A stretch of DNA of 64,000 nucleotides from Theodoxus fluviatilis (taxonomy: Eukaryota; Mollusca; Gastropoda; Cycloneritida; Neritidae), in assembly GCA_034096865.1 (NCBI GenBank), contig JAWQFJ010001320.1, positions 81,260 to 145,259 on the forward strand, given 5' to 3'. The notes under the pieces are model-generated. The model was not told the origin of the DNA. It was given only the letters and a program-made list of their open reading frames with translations, and ran no database searches. Positions 1 to 10,425 of this stretch are shown piece by piece. Numbering within the stretch: the stretch's first letter is position 1; each line of letters begins with the position of its first letter. Made by a program: the position numbers and the translations under genes.

Positions 1-748
1 CATCCATATCCCCATCCCCATTCCCCATCACCATCCCCATCCCCACCCCTCGTCCCCATCCCCAACCCCCATCCCCCATCCCCATCTCCCCCCATCCCCC
101 ATCCCCAACCCTATCCCTCCATCCCCATCCATATCCCCATCCCCCAACCCCATTCCCCATCCATATCCCCATCCCCATTCCCCATCCAAATACCCAACCC
201 CATCCCCACCGCCCATCCCCGATCCCCATCCCTATCCCCCATCCCTATCACCCCATCCCCATCCATATCCCCATCCCCCATCCCCATTCCCCATCCATAT
301 CCCCATCCCCATTCCCCATCCATATCCCCAACCCCATCCCCACCGCCCATCCCCCATCCCCATCCCTATCCCCCATCCCTATCACCCCATCCCCATCCAT
401 ATCCCCATCCCCATCCCCATCCTCATCCCCAACCCACATCCCAATCCCCATCCCCCCATCCCCCATCCCTATCCCTCATCCCTATCCCCCCATCCCCATC
501 CATATCCCCATCCCCATTTCCCACCCATATCCCCATCCCCATCCGCACCCCTCATCCCCCATCCCCATCCCCCATCCCGACCCCCAATCCCCATCCCCCC
601 ATCTCCCATCAACATCCCATCCCCATCCCCATCCCCATCCCCATCCCCATCCATATCCCCATCCCCGTCCCCATCCATATCCCCATCCATATCCCCATCC
701 CCATCCATATCCCCATCCCCATGCATATCCCCATCCCTACCCCCCATC
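1..748. repeat. CCCCAT-type hexamer satellite, left block
   Basis: Nearly pure repeats of CCCCAT and variants (CCCATC, CCATATCC, CCAACC), with a strong C-rich top strand. Long frames on both strands (Met-Gly/Asp-Gly on the minus strand) only reflect the absence of stops in the hexamer. The block is interrupted at 749 by a retroelement tail and resumes at about 1033. Confidence 0.95.
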
Positions 749-1020
749 TTCGTCGGGGGTCGAGCTTTCCGCTCTGCTGCACCAGTCCTATGGAATCAAC
801 TGCCAGAGGCGTTGCGACAGGAGCCAAAGCAGAAGAAGATCAGAGGAAGCCTCAAGAGGTGCCTTCTCCGCCAAGCGCGTCTTGCTGACTAATGGATCCT
901 TGTCGACCCCTACAAGAGACATCCTAGAACCATGGAAAATTCGTGACATTTTTTGTGTGTGTGCATGCGCCACTGAGCAGCCTTTGGGCTGGAAGTGCGT
1001 GCAATATAAGTACATAATAC
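749..1020 (+). mobile_element. 3' end fragment of a non-LTR retrotransposon inside the hexamer array
   Basis: An open frame from 749 to the TAA at 890-892 encodes 47 residues ending in LRQARLAD. It contains the pattern AFRSAAPVLWNQLPEAL, typical of the extreme C-terminus of CR1/Jockey-type non-LTR reverse transcriptase ORFs. About 130 bp of 3' UTR follow, ending in a TACATAATACATACATAC-like tail. Hexamer satellite flanks it on both sides, so this looks like a heavily 5'-truncated insertion into a pre-existing array. Family assignment is from motif recognition only. Confidence 0.7.
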
Positions 1021-1032
1021 ATACATACAAAC

Positions 1033-1560
1033 ATCCCCCATCCCCATCCCCCATCCCCATCCATATCCCCATCCCCATCCCCATCCCTGATTCCCATTCC
1101 CATCCCCATCCCCATCCCCCATCCCAATCCCCCATCCCCATCCATATCCCCATCCTCACCCCCCATCCTAATCCCCACCCCCCATCCCCATCCCAACTCC
1201 TCATCCTCACCCCCACCCCCAATCCCCATCTATATCCCCACCCCCCATCAGCATCCTCACTCCCCATCCCCATTCCCGTCTCCATCCCCATCCCCCATCC
1301 CCATCCCCATCCATATCCCCATCCCCAACCCCCATCTCCATCCCCACCCCCCATCCCCCATCCCCACCCCAATCCCCACCCCCACCTTCATCCCCATCCC
1401 CCATCCCCACCCTCCATCCCCACCCCCATCCTTACCCCCCATCCCCATCCCCCATCCATATCCCCATCCCCATCCCCCTATCCATATCCCAATCCGCATC
1501 CATATCCATCCCCATCCATATCCATCCCCATCCATATCCTCATCCCCATCCCCCATCCCC
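1033..1560. repeat. CCCCAT-type hexamer satellite, right block
   Basis: Same C-rich hexamer as at 1-748 but more degenerate (CCCCACCCCCCATCC and similar). It grades into the higher-order array that follows. Confidence 0.9.
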
Positions 1561-2830
1561 CCCCATCCCCCATCCCCATCCCGTGTCCCATCCCCATCCC
1601 GTTTCCCATCCCCATCCATCTCCTCACCCCCACCCCCCACCCCCCATCCCCATCCCCATCCCCATCGCGTGTCCCATCCCCATCCCATGTCCCATCCCCA
1701 TCCCATGTCCCATCCCCATCCGTGTCCCATCCCCATCCCGTGTCCCATCCCCATCTCGTGTCCCATCCCCATCCCGTGTCCCATCCCCATCCCATGTCCC
1801 ATCCCCATCCCGTGTCCCATCCCCATCTCCAACTCGTGTCCCATTCCCATCCCGTGTCCCATCCCCATCCCATGTCCCATCCCCATCCCGTGTCCCATCC
1901 CCATCCCGTGTCCCATCCCCATCCCGTGTCCCATCCCCATCCCGTGTCCCGTCCCCATCGTGTGTCCCATCCTCATCGTGTGTCCCATCCCCATCCCGTG
2001 TCCCATCCCCATCCCGTGTCCCATCCCCATTCTGTGTCCCATCCCCATTCCGTGTCCCATCCCCATCTCGTGTCCCATCCCGTGTCCCATCCCCATCCCG
2101 TGTCCCATCCCCATCCCGTGTCCCGTCCCCATCCCCATCGTGTGTCCCATCCTCATCGTGTGCCCCATCCCCATCCTGTGTCCCATCCCCATTCCATGTC
2201 CCATCCCCATCCCCATTCCATGACCCATCCCCATCCTGTGTCCCATCCCCATTGCATGTCCCATCCCCATCCCGTGTCCCATCCCCATCCCGTGTCCCAT
2301 CCCCATCCTGTGTCCCATCCCCATTCCATGTCCCATCCCCATTCCGTGTCCCATCCCCATTCCATGTCCCATCCCCATCCTGTGTCCCATCCCCATTCCG
2401 TGTCCCATCCCCATTCCATGTCCCATCCCCATCCCCATTCCATGTCCCATCCCCATCCTGTGTCCCATCCCCATTCCATGTCCCATCCCCATTCCGTGTC
2501 CCATCCCCATTCCATGTCCCATCCCCATCCTGTGTCCCATCCCCATTCCATGTCCCATCCCCATTCCATGACCCATCCCCATCGTGTGTCCCATCCCCAT
2601 TCCATGTCCCATCCCCATTCCATGTCCCATCCCCATCGTGTGTCCCATCCCCATCCTGTGTCCCATCCCCATTCCATGTCCCATCCCATGTCCCATCCCC
2701 ATCCCCATTGTGTGTCCCATCCCCATCCCCATTGTGTGTCCCATCCCCATCCCCATTGTGTGTCCCATCCCCATCCCGTGTCCCATCCCCATCCCGTGTC
2801 CCATCCCATCCCCATCCCCATCCCCATGCC
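1560..2830. repeat. 18-bp higher-order minisatellite derived from the hexamer
   Basis: Tandem units near 18 bp of the form CCCATCCCCATCCCGTGT, with variants CCATGT, CTGTGT and TTGTGT in the last six bases. The unit contains two hexamers plus a diverged one, so the array appears to have grown from the adjacent hexamer satellite. Because 18 is divisible by three, long Ser-His-Pro-His-Pro frames appear; they are artefacts. Confidence 0.9.
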
Positions 2831-2880
2831 CATGTCTATAAGCCTGTCTTCCAACCCGTCCTTCCTAAGACATTAATTTG

Positions 2881-3133
2881 TTTTCCTGTTTTTCCTACAG
2901 TTCCTGTTTGACTACTTGATAGATGTGTTATCCAATTTTCCCTACAGTTTCTGTTTGACTACTCGATGGATCTGTTTCCTAATTTTGCCTATAGTTCCTG
3001 TTTGACTACTTGATGGATGTTATCCTATTTTCCCTACAGTTCCTGTTTGACTACCTGATGGATCTGATTCCGTATTTTCCCTATAGTTCCTGTTTGACTA
3101 CTTGATGGATGTGTTTCGGTATTTTCCCTACAG
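2881..3133 (+). repeat. 47-bp tandem copies of the CPS1 exon 5' boundary
   Basis: Five pseudo-copies precede the real exon. Each has a pyrimidine-rich TTTTCCCTACAG-like acceptor followed by about 25 bases matching the exon start (TTCCTGTTTGACTACTTG and so on). Acceptor AGs end at 2900, 2947, 2994, 3039 and 3086; the real one ends at 3133. Spacings are 47, 47, 45, 47 and 47 bases. All copies keep AG, although two have TAG instead of CAG. Confidence 0.9.
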
Positions 3134-3229
3134 TTCCTGTTTGACTACTTCATGGATCTGATCAAAGGGACGAAAAAGAGCTTGAAGGAAGTGATGAAAG
3201 TGACGCCCGCCAAATCCGCCAGAGTAGAG
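3134..3229 (+). CDS. CPS1: CPS1 internal exon: linker between glutaminase and synthetase domains
   Basis: Thirty-two codons in phase 0-0, from TACAG|TTC to GTAGAG|GTAGGT. The product starts [12 protein letters not shown] and ends SARVE, matching the linker just before the first synthetase half of animal mitochondrial carbamoyl-phosphate synthetase; vertebrate CPS1 has a comparable FLFDSF...SRVE stretch. CPS1/III makes carbamoyl phosphate from bicarbonate, ATP and ammonia or glutamine in mitochondria. Splicing to the exon at 8405 gives [14 protein letters not shown], a seamless family match. Upstream glutaminase-domain exons lie outside the window or in sequence I cannot recognise. The 5' splice site is preceded by five tandem copies of itself. 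Confidence 0.85.
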
Positions 3230-3255
3230 GTAGGTGTCAGGTAGCAGTTTGCTGT

Positions 3256-4052
3256 ATCGATGGACAGATAGGATGGATGGATGGACAGATAGGATGGATG
3301 GACAGATAGGATGGATGGACAGATAGGATGGATGGACAGATAGGATGGATGGACAGATAGGATGGATGGACAGATAGGATGGATGGATGGACAGATAGGA
3401 TGGATGGATGGACAGATAGGATGGATGGACAGATAGGATGGATGGATGGATGGACAGATAGAATGGATGGATGGACAGATAGGATGGATGGACAGATAGG
3501 ATGGATGGATGGACAGATAGGATGGATGGACAGATAGGATGGATGGATGGACAGATAGGATGGATGGACAGATAGGATGGATGGACAGATAGGATGGATG
3601 GACAGATAGGATGGATGGACAGATAGGATGGATGGATGGACAGATAGGATGGATGGATGGACAGATAGGATGGATGGATGGACAGATAGGATGGATGGAT
3701 GGACAGATAGGATGGATGGACAGATAGGATGGATGGATGAACAGATAGGATGGACAGATAGGATGAATGGATGGACAGAAAGGATGGATGGACAGATAGG
3801 ATGGATGGATGGACAGATAGGATGGATGGATGGACAGATAGGATGGATGGATGGATATGATGGATGGATGGATAGGATTGATGGATGGATGGATGGATGG
3901 ATAGGATGGATGGATGGATGGGATGGATGGATGGATAGGATGGATGGGTGGATGGATGGATGGATGGATAGATGGATGGATGGATGGATGGATGGATGGA
4001 TGGATGGATGGATGGACGGACAGATAGGATGGATGGATGGATGGATGATAGC
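3256..4052. repeat. GGAT/GGACAGATA short-unit satellite
   Basis: Mixed array of GGATGGAT and ACAGATAGGATGGATGG (17 to 21 bp units), ending in pure (GGAT)n around 3950-4010. It lies in the CPS1 intron between 3229 and 8405. Frames on either strand (IHPSYLS or MDGWTDR repeats) are translated satellite. Confidence 0.95.
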
Positions 4053-4685
4053 TGGATAGACGCACTTTATTCATCCCACATGTCAGGCAATTTTAATACA
4101 CTTTCAGCAGCATTAACAACTTATATGTACAGTACAGGTGCATACTGGAACAAAACAAAACAGAAACACATTGAATAGACACTGCGTCTAACTCATTCAG
4201 CGATTGAATGGCGATGGACACGAATGATTGTCTTGCACCTTTTGTCTGAAATTGAGACATTGTGTACCTTGCAAGAGAGGAAAGCAGCTTGAAGCAGGTG
4301 CACAGGAATACGTATGGTCTGACAGTGTTGTTAGCCATCTGTTGCCTGCACTGCTTTTCATAAAGTGACTGCAGTGAAAATGTTTTACAGCATCTAGTAC
4401 GTTGAGGTAAACATGCCGTCTTCATACAGGTAGCGGTGCCAAGTCACCCCTAGCTCTTAAAATCGGCTGGATTACTGCAGTCTGAATGCCTCAGTGAATG
4501 ATGTCCCGTACCACCTTCCTCCATCCCTTACTGTCATTTCCACAACAACCCCGCTGTCAGCTAACCCGCAGCTGCTGTCGCTTTCACCTGTCCCTTCTCG
4601 TACTAATCATTCTCAACTAACGGTCAGGTGAAGACTTACGAATAGAGCTACCCGATGTGTCTGACTTGGTGGCTAAATTTAGGAC
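4053..4685 (+). other. Unique CPS1 intron sequence
   Basis: About 630 bases of non-repetitive intron between the GGAT satellite and the 31-bp array. I see no coding, RNA or mobile-element signature. Confidence 0.6.
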
Positions 4686-4812
4686 AGGTGTCTGTCTAAA
4701 CTGCTGTGTGTTGTTCACGTGTCCATCAAACTGCTGTGTGTTGTTCAGGTGTCTGTCTAAACTGCTGTGTTTTGTCCAGGGGTCCATCTAAACTGCTGTG
4801 TTTTCTTCTTAG
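4686..4812 (+). repeat. 31-bp acceptor-derived array, left arm
   Basis: Four copies of a unit containing CTAAACTGCTGTG, TTGTCCAG and GGGTCCAT. The same unit resumes at 7318, so the two arms were one array before the retrotransposon inserted. Confidence 0.85.
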
Positions 4813-7317
4813 GTTTAGGCAGCCAACACCAACATGCTGGTGAAACTGCTGCACTTGGGGGTTCCGGGGGGATGGGGGGGGGGGGGTGGAGGAAGGGATG
4901 GGTGGGTGGGGGGGAGAGGGATAGGCGGGGGAGGGGGAGGTTTTAAATCAGATCAGCCATCCTGGCCTGGAAGGCTGCCAGGGATGGCGCTGTCACTGAG
5001 TCCTCGGGCAGCCCATTCCATTCTATGGTGGTGCGAGGGAAGAAGCTCATCTGTCTGTAGGTGGTTTTGTGGGAGAGGATTTTGTAGTTCAGGCAGTGGG
5101 AGTGGCGGGAGCTGCGTATGGGTGGAAAGGCGGTGGGGGAGTATTTGGTGTTGATGGACGTCAGGCCATAGTGGAACTTGTAGAAGGCGCTTAGTCTCGC
5201 CCGCTTCCTTCTTCTAGCCAGGGATGGCCATTTCAAGTCCACCAGCATCCCCCCCCACACTAGAAGTTTGTCTAAAGCGGTTGGACACCCACCTAGCGGC
5301 TCGTCGCTGCACTTTCTCAATGGCCTCGATGTCATCGGCCGTATGGGGATCCCACACTGGAGCGGCATATTCCAACACGGGGCGGACAAGCGCTTTATAG
5401 GTGGCAGCTTTGGTGTTCTTGTTGTGGATTTTGATGTTCCGTCGAAGGAAACCAAGTGTCTTGTTGGCTTTACTAGTGATTTTACTGATGTGTGGGCCCC
5501 ATCTCAGATCTTTGGAGAGTGTGACGCCAAGGTACACCACTTGGGGCTCTTCCTGCAACTGATGGCCATGGAGATGGTACCCACGTTTCCTGGTGGTTCG
5601 GCTGCGGGTCATGTGGACTGCGGAGCATTTCTCGGGGTGGAAGGTCATCTTCCAGCGCTGCTCCCACTTCGCCAGCTTGTCCAGGTCAATCTGGAGGGCA
5701 TCTTGGTCTTGGTCGCTTGAGACGTCCTTATGGCAGGCTGTATCATCAGCGAAGAGTCTGGCTTGTGAGGTCAGGTTGGTCGGAAGGTCGTTGATGTAAA
5801 GCAGGAACAGTAAAGGCCCCAGGACTGAGCCCTGGGGGACGCCTGACTCTACAGGGACGAGTCCGGAACTTGTGCCATTGACGACCACAACCTGCTTCCT
5901 GTCACTTAGGAAATTCTTAATCCAGTTGTTGGTCCCGCCGGAGATGCCATAGTGGCGTAGCTTGTGGACGAGTAGACTGTGGCTGACCTTGTCGAAGGCC
6001 TTAGAGAAGTCCAGTACGAGAAGGTCCGTCTGGAATCCACGCTCAAGCACCTCTGAGGCCTCGTCCAGGAAACCGAGGAGCTGGGTCTCGCATGAGTGAC
6101 CGCGTCGGAAGCCATGTTGTTCTGGGCAGAGGATGTTGAATTTCTCGCAGTAGTTCATGATGTTGCTCACGATAATGTGTTCGAGCACTTTGCATAGTAC
6201 GCTAGTAAGGCTGATAGGTCGATAGTTCTCAGCCTTGTAGCGCTCGCCCTTTTTGAAGATGGGGCTGACATTTGCTGCCTTCCACTCCAAAGGGACCACG
6301 CCCGTGTCGAGAGAGGTCTGGAAGAGGAGTGTGAGCACCGGGGCCAATTCCGTTGCAAGCTCCCTGACGACGCGGGGCGAGATCCCATCGGGGCCACAGG
6401 CCTTGGTGGGGTCGAGGTCTCGCAGCTTCTTCTCCACACCGGTGGTGTTGATGTGGATGTCTTCTAATGGTGGATAGATGGGGTGATGGGGAGGCATGGG
6501 GCATCTCATGGCGAACTCCTCTTCACTGAAGTCTTCTCTGGTACTGAATGCCGACTGGAATTGTTTATTCAGGATCTCAGCTTTTTCCAGGTCATCTGTC
6601 ACTAGTTTTCCCGCGACTTTCAGGGGCGAAATGCCAGAGTGTTCGTTCTGCTTCGACTTGATGAAGGACCAAAACTTCTTGTTGACATGAGGTTGGTCAG
6701 TGGAGTCGACGGTGATGAGGCCTTCAATGTACTTCCAGTACTGTCTGCGAATCCTCTGGTGGACTTGTTTCAGGATCTTATAGGCCTCCTTGAGATCTTC
6801 CCTCCCTGTTTTCTTATACTTTTTGTGGATCCTGTCACGTCGACGGATGATCTTCAATGTCTCGTCGTCGAGCCACGGAGGGTTTCTTCTTGGGCCCAGC
6901 TTCTTGTGTGGTACGAACAGCTGGATGCGCTCGTTAAGGCCAGCCCGGAGCTCCCTCCAGATCACCTCAGCGTCGGGGTCTTGTTGGTGGGTGGATAGGA
7001 TGGAGTCGCTCAGTTCTCCGGTAGAAGAACGCATGCCGTCCCAGTCAGCTTTGTTGTAGCATGGCACCATGAGTTCTTTCTGTTTGGTCCGCGCTGGCTT
7101 TAACTGTAGCTCTGCGTAGACGATGCAGTGGTCTGAAACGCCTGGCACTATCTCGAGGCGAGGAAATAGGTTGGGGTGGTTGGTGACAATCAGGTCGAGA
7201 ATATTTCCCCCGCGGGTTGGTGTGTCGACTATTTGGCCTAGTCCGTGGTCAGCAAGCATGTCCTTGAACTGGTGATGAAGACGTGGGTAGGCAGCTCCTT
7301 GCTTAAGCGCCTCTTTC
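4813..7317 (-). mobile_element. 5'-truncated CR1/Jockey-type non-LTR retrotransposon
   Basis: Read on the minus strand, the segment starts abruptly inside the endonuclease domain, continues through a full reverse transcriptase and ends in a short G/C-rich 3' UTR. It splits the 31-bp array of the CPS1 intron, with array units directly abutting both ends. Abrupt 5' truncation and insertion in an intron are typical of target-primed reverse transcription. I could not define a convincing target-site duplication because the host array is itself repetitive. Confidence 0.85.
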
Positions 7318-7358
7318 AGGTGTCCACCTAAACTGCTGTGTTTTGTCCAGGGGTCCAT
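4943..7358 (-). pseudogene. Endonuclease-reverse transcriptase ORF, truncated and frameshifted
   Basis: The main frame (7358 to 5214, minus) begins with the C-terminal part of an APE-type endonuclease (GGNILDLIVTNHPN, GVSDHCIVYAEL) at residues about 50-90. Its first dozen or so codons read from the flanking array. The reverse transcriptase follows with PISLTSVLCKVLE, LDFSKAFDKVSH, GVPQGSVLGPLLF and the catalytic FADD. After RWVSNRFRQTSS this frame becomes nonsense, and the family C-terminus continues in another frame (ending ARMADLI near 4945). The frame change coincides with a run of eight C's near 5250 on the + strand, so one homopolymer indel, real or from sequencing, explains it. The start is missing, so the copy cannot encode a complete protein. 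Confidence 0.85.
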
Positions 7359-8404
7359 CTAAACTGCTGTGTGTTGTCCAGGGGTCCATCTAAACTGTTG
7401 TGTTTTGTCCAGGGGTTCATCTAAACTGCTGTGTGTTGTCCAGGGGTCCATCTAAACTGTTGTGTTTTGTCCAGGGGTTCATCTAAACTGCTGTGTTTTG
7501 TCCAGGGGTCCACCTAAACTGCTGTGTGTTGTTCACGTGTCCATCTAAACTGCTGTGTTTTGTCCAGGGGTCCACCTAAACTGCTGTGTGTTGTTCAGGT
7601 GTCCATCTAAACTGCTGTGTTTTGTCCAGGGGTCCACCTAAACTGCTGTGTGTTGTTCATGTGTCCATCTAAACTGCTGTGTTTTGTCCATGGGTCCACC
7701 TAAACTGCTGTGTTTTGTCCATGGGTCCACCTAAACTGTTGTGTGTTGTTCACGTGTCCATCTAAACTGCTGTGTGTTGTCCAGGGGTCCACCTAAACTG
7801 CTGTGTGTTGTCCAGGGGTCCACCTAAACTGCTGTGTTTTGTCCAGGGGTCCACCTAAACTGCTGTGTTTTGTCCAGGGGTCCACCTAAACTGTTGTGTG
7901 TTGTTCACGTGTCCATCTAAACTGCTGTGTTTTGTCCAGGGGTCCATCTAAACTGCTGTGTTTTGTCCAGGGGTCCACCTAAACTGCTGTGTTTTGTTCA
8001 CGTGTCCACCTAAACTGTTGTGTGTTGTTCACGTGTCCATCTAAACTGTTGTGTGTTGTTCAGGTGTCCATCTAAACTGCTGTGTTTTGTCCAGGGGTCC
8101 ACCTAAACTGCTGTGTTTTGTCCAGGGGTCCATCTAAACTGCTGTGTTTTGTCCAGGTGTCCATCTAAACTGCTGTGTGTTGTTCACGTGTCCAACTAAA
8201 CTGTTGTGTGTTGTTCACGTGTCCACCTAAACTGCTGTGTGTTGTTCACGTGCCCATCTAAACTGCTGTGTTTTGTCCAGGGGTCCACCTAAACTGTTGT
8301 GTGTTGTTCACGTGTCCACCTAAACTGTTGTGTGTTGTTCAGGTGTCCATCTAAACTGTTGTGTGTTGTTCACGTGTCCAACTAAACTGCTGTGTGTTGT
8401 CCAG
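7318..8404 (+). repeat. 31-bp acceptor-derived array, right arm, ending in the real CPS1 splice acceptor
   Basis: About 35 copies of a 31-bp unit made of CTAAACTGCTGTG, then TTGTCCAG or TTGTTCAC, then GGGTCCA or GTGTCCA. The final unit is continuous with the true acceptor: CTGCTGTGTGTTGTCCAG is followed by exon bases GTGTCCAAGG, so the first seven exon bases are also part of the repeat. Many units keep a plausible CAG acceptor behind a T-rich stretch. Confidence 0.9.
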
Positions 8405-8500
8405 GTGTCCAAGGTGCTGGTACTGGGCAGTGGGGGGCTGTCCATTGGTCAGGCTGGAGAGTTTGACTACAGTGGCTCGCAAGCCATCAAAGCCCTCAAG
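8405..8500 (+). CDS. CPS1: CPS1 internal exon: start of N-terminal synthetase half
   Basis: Thirty-two codons, phase 0-0, from GTCCAG|GTGTCC to CTCAAG|GTGAGT. The product runs [20 protein letters not shown] to [10 protein letters not shown], the strongly conserved start of the first synthetase half in all carbamoyl-phosphate synthetases (a [17 protein letters not shown] signature). It joins RVE upstream and [12 protein letters not shown] downstream without gap. Both junctions of this exon are associated with intronic tandem arrays, acceptor copies upstream and donor copies downstream. Confidence 0.93.
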
Positions 8501-9098
8501 GTGAGTGAAACGTGTGATGCGAGAGGTTGTGCTTCATTAGACTCACAGCCCTCAAGGTGAGTGAAACGTGTGATGCGAGAGGTTGTGCTTCATTAGACTC
8601 ACAGGAAAGTTGTGGGAGAGACAAGGTGAGTGAAACGTGCGATGTGAGGTTGTGCTTCATTAGACTCACAGGAAAGTTGTGGGAGAGACAAGGTGAGTGA
8701 AACGTGTGATGCGAGAGGTTGTGCTTCATTAGACTCACAGGAAAGTTGTGGGAGAGACAAGGTGAGTGAAACGTGCGATGTGAGGTTGTGCTTCATTAGA
8801 CTCACAGGAAAGTTGTGGGAGAGACAAGGTGAGTGAAACGTGCGATGTGAGGTTGTGCTTCATTAGACTCACAGGAAAGTTGTGGGAGAGACAAGGTGAG
8901 TGAAACGTGCGATGTGAGGTTGTGCTTCATTAGACTCACAGGAAAGTTGTGGGAGAGACAAGGTGAGTGAAACATGTGATGCGAGAGGTTGTGCTTCATT
9001 AGACTCACAGGAAAGTTGTGGGAGAGACAAGGTGAGTGAAACGTGCGATGCGAGAGGTTGTGCTTCATTAGACTCACAGGAAAGTTGTGGGAGAGGCA
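8486..9098 (+). repeat. About 67-bp tandem array of the CPS1 exon donor site
   Basis: The true donor AAG|GTGAGTG at 8501 is followed by eight further copies with GT at 8557, 8626, 8693, 8762, 8829, 8896, 8963 and 9032. The first duplicate also repeats the exon end (CCCTCAAG); the later ones read GAGACAAG before GTGAGTG. Each unit also carries GACTCACAG about 22 bases before the next donor, so units look like micro-exons bounded by AG and GT. The last unit decays at about 9100. Confidence 0.92.
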
Positions 9099-9515
9099 AT
9101 GTCTGGGGTTGTTTATTTAGATCTTCACTAGCTGAGTGTAACTCCTCCTTCATTTGCACTGATAGCTACTGGAGATGATGATGATGAGACTAAAAATGAA
9201 TGTTTGTTTCTGGTAACACGGTTTTAAAAAAAGGCGTAGGTAGGAACTTTGAAATATTTAATTAAGTGGGGTTGCCTTTTCGTAGACACGTGAAACGGTG
9301 TTTCGTATACAAAACACCATAATGTTTCGTACACCAGGAAAACAATACTTTGTACACATAAAATTTTACTGGTTATTATCGATTCTAGTAAAGGACTGAC
9401 AAATTTTAGGTGTGCCTGTGTGTGTGTAAGCCTCTGTGTGTGTGTGTGTGTGTGCCTGTGTGTATGTATGTATGTGTGTACCTCTGTGTTTGTGTGCCTG
9501 TGTGTGTGTGCCTCT

Positions 9516-9548
<33 letters not shown>

Positions 9549-9744
9549 CGTGCGTGTGGTTTTACCAGCAACACTAAAAAATTGTAACGTCGGTGGCAAT
9601 ATTTAGGGTCAGTTGGGTGACTGGAAACAGAACTTTTTGGGGGCCTAAACACTGTTGTCCACTGCAAATTTCTGGGCTTTTCTGTTTTATTTTTAGTCCA
9701 ACTTCAACCAATCTCGAGACTCCCAATAAGTGGGTCTGGGGTTA
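9099..9744 (+). other. CPS1 intron with (TG)n-rich segment
   Basis: Intron sequence without coding signal. Positions about 9410-9556 are a TG/TGTGCC microsatellite ending in CGCGCGTGCGTGCG. The remainder is unique. Confidence 0.7.
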
Positions 9745-10425
9745 GATCAGTCTGGCTCATTGTCTTGGAACTCATAAGTAAACTGTCCTGTCTTGACTTC
9801 ACATTGTCTTGGAACTCATAAGTAAACTGTCCTGTCTTGACTTCATATTGTCTTGGAACTCATAAGTAAACTGTCCTGTCTTGACTTCATATTGTCTTGG
9901 AACTCATAAGTAAACTGTCCTGTCTTGACTTCATATTGTCTTGGAACTCATAAGTAAACTGTCCTGTCTTGACTTCATATTGTCTTGGAACTCATAAGTA
10001 AACTGTCCTGTCTTGACTTCATATTGTCTTGGAACTCATAAGTAAACTGTCCTGTCTTGACTTCATATTGTCTTGGAACTCATAAGTAAACTGTCCTGTC
10101 TTGACTTCATATTGTCTTGGAACTCATAAGTAAACTGTCCTGTCTTGACTTCATATTGTCTTGGAACTCATAAGTAAACTGTCCTGTCTTGACTTCATAT
10201 TGTCTTGGAACTCATAAGTAAACTGTCCTGTCTTGACTTCATATTGTCTTGGAACTCATAAGTAAACTGTCCTGTCTTGACTTCATATTGTCTTGGAACT
10301 CATAAGTAAACTGTCCTGTCTTGACTTCATATTGTCTTGAAACTCATAAGTAAACTGTCCTGTCTTGACTTCATATTGTCTTGGAACTCATAAGTAAACT
10401 GTCCTGTCTTGACTTCATATTGTTC
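9745..10425. repeat. 44-bp highly homogeneous minisatellite
   Basis: About fifteen tandem copies of a 44-bp unit containing CTTGGAACTCATAAGTAAAC and TGTCCTGTCTTGACTTCATA. Copies are almost identical (one GGAA to GAAA change near 10340 and CAC for CAT in an early copy), which implies recent expansion or ongoing homogenisation. The unit contains no exon sequence. Confidence 0.95.

Noticed and set aside
1..2830. Telomere-type repeat
   Set aside because: CCCCAT is not the TTAGGG/CCCTAA expected for molluscs, and the array lies inside or next to a gene.
882..2876. 664-codon plus-strand frame rich in His-Pro-Ser, and opposing Met-Gly-His frames
   Set aside because: Translation of the CCCCAT and 18-bp satellites; no splice or start context and no non-repeat domain.
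3145..4074. 309-codon IHPSYLS-repeat frame
   Set aside because: Minus-strand reading of the GGAT satellite that also overlaps a genuine plus-strand CPS1 exon.
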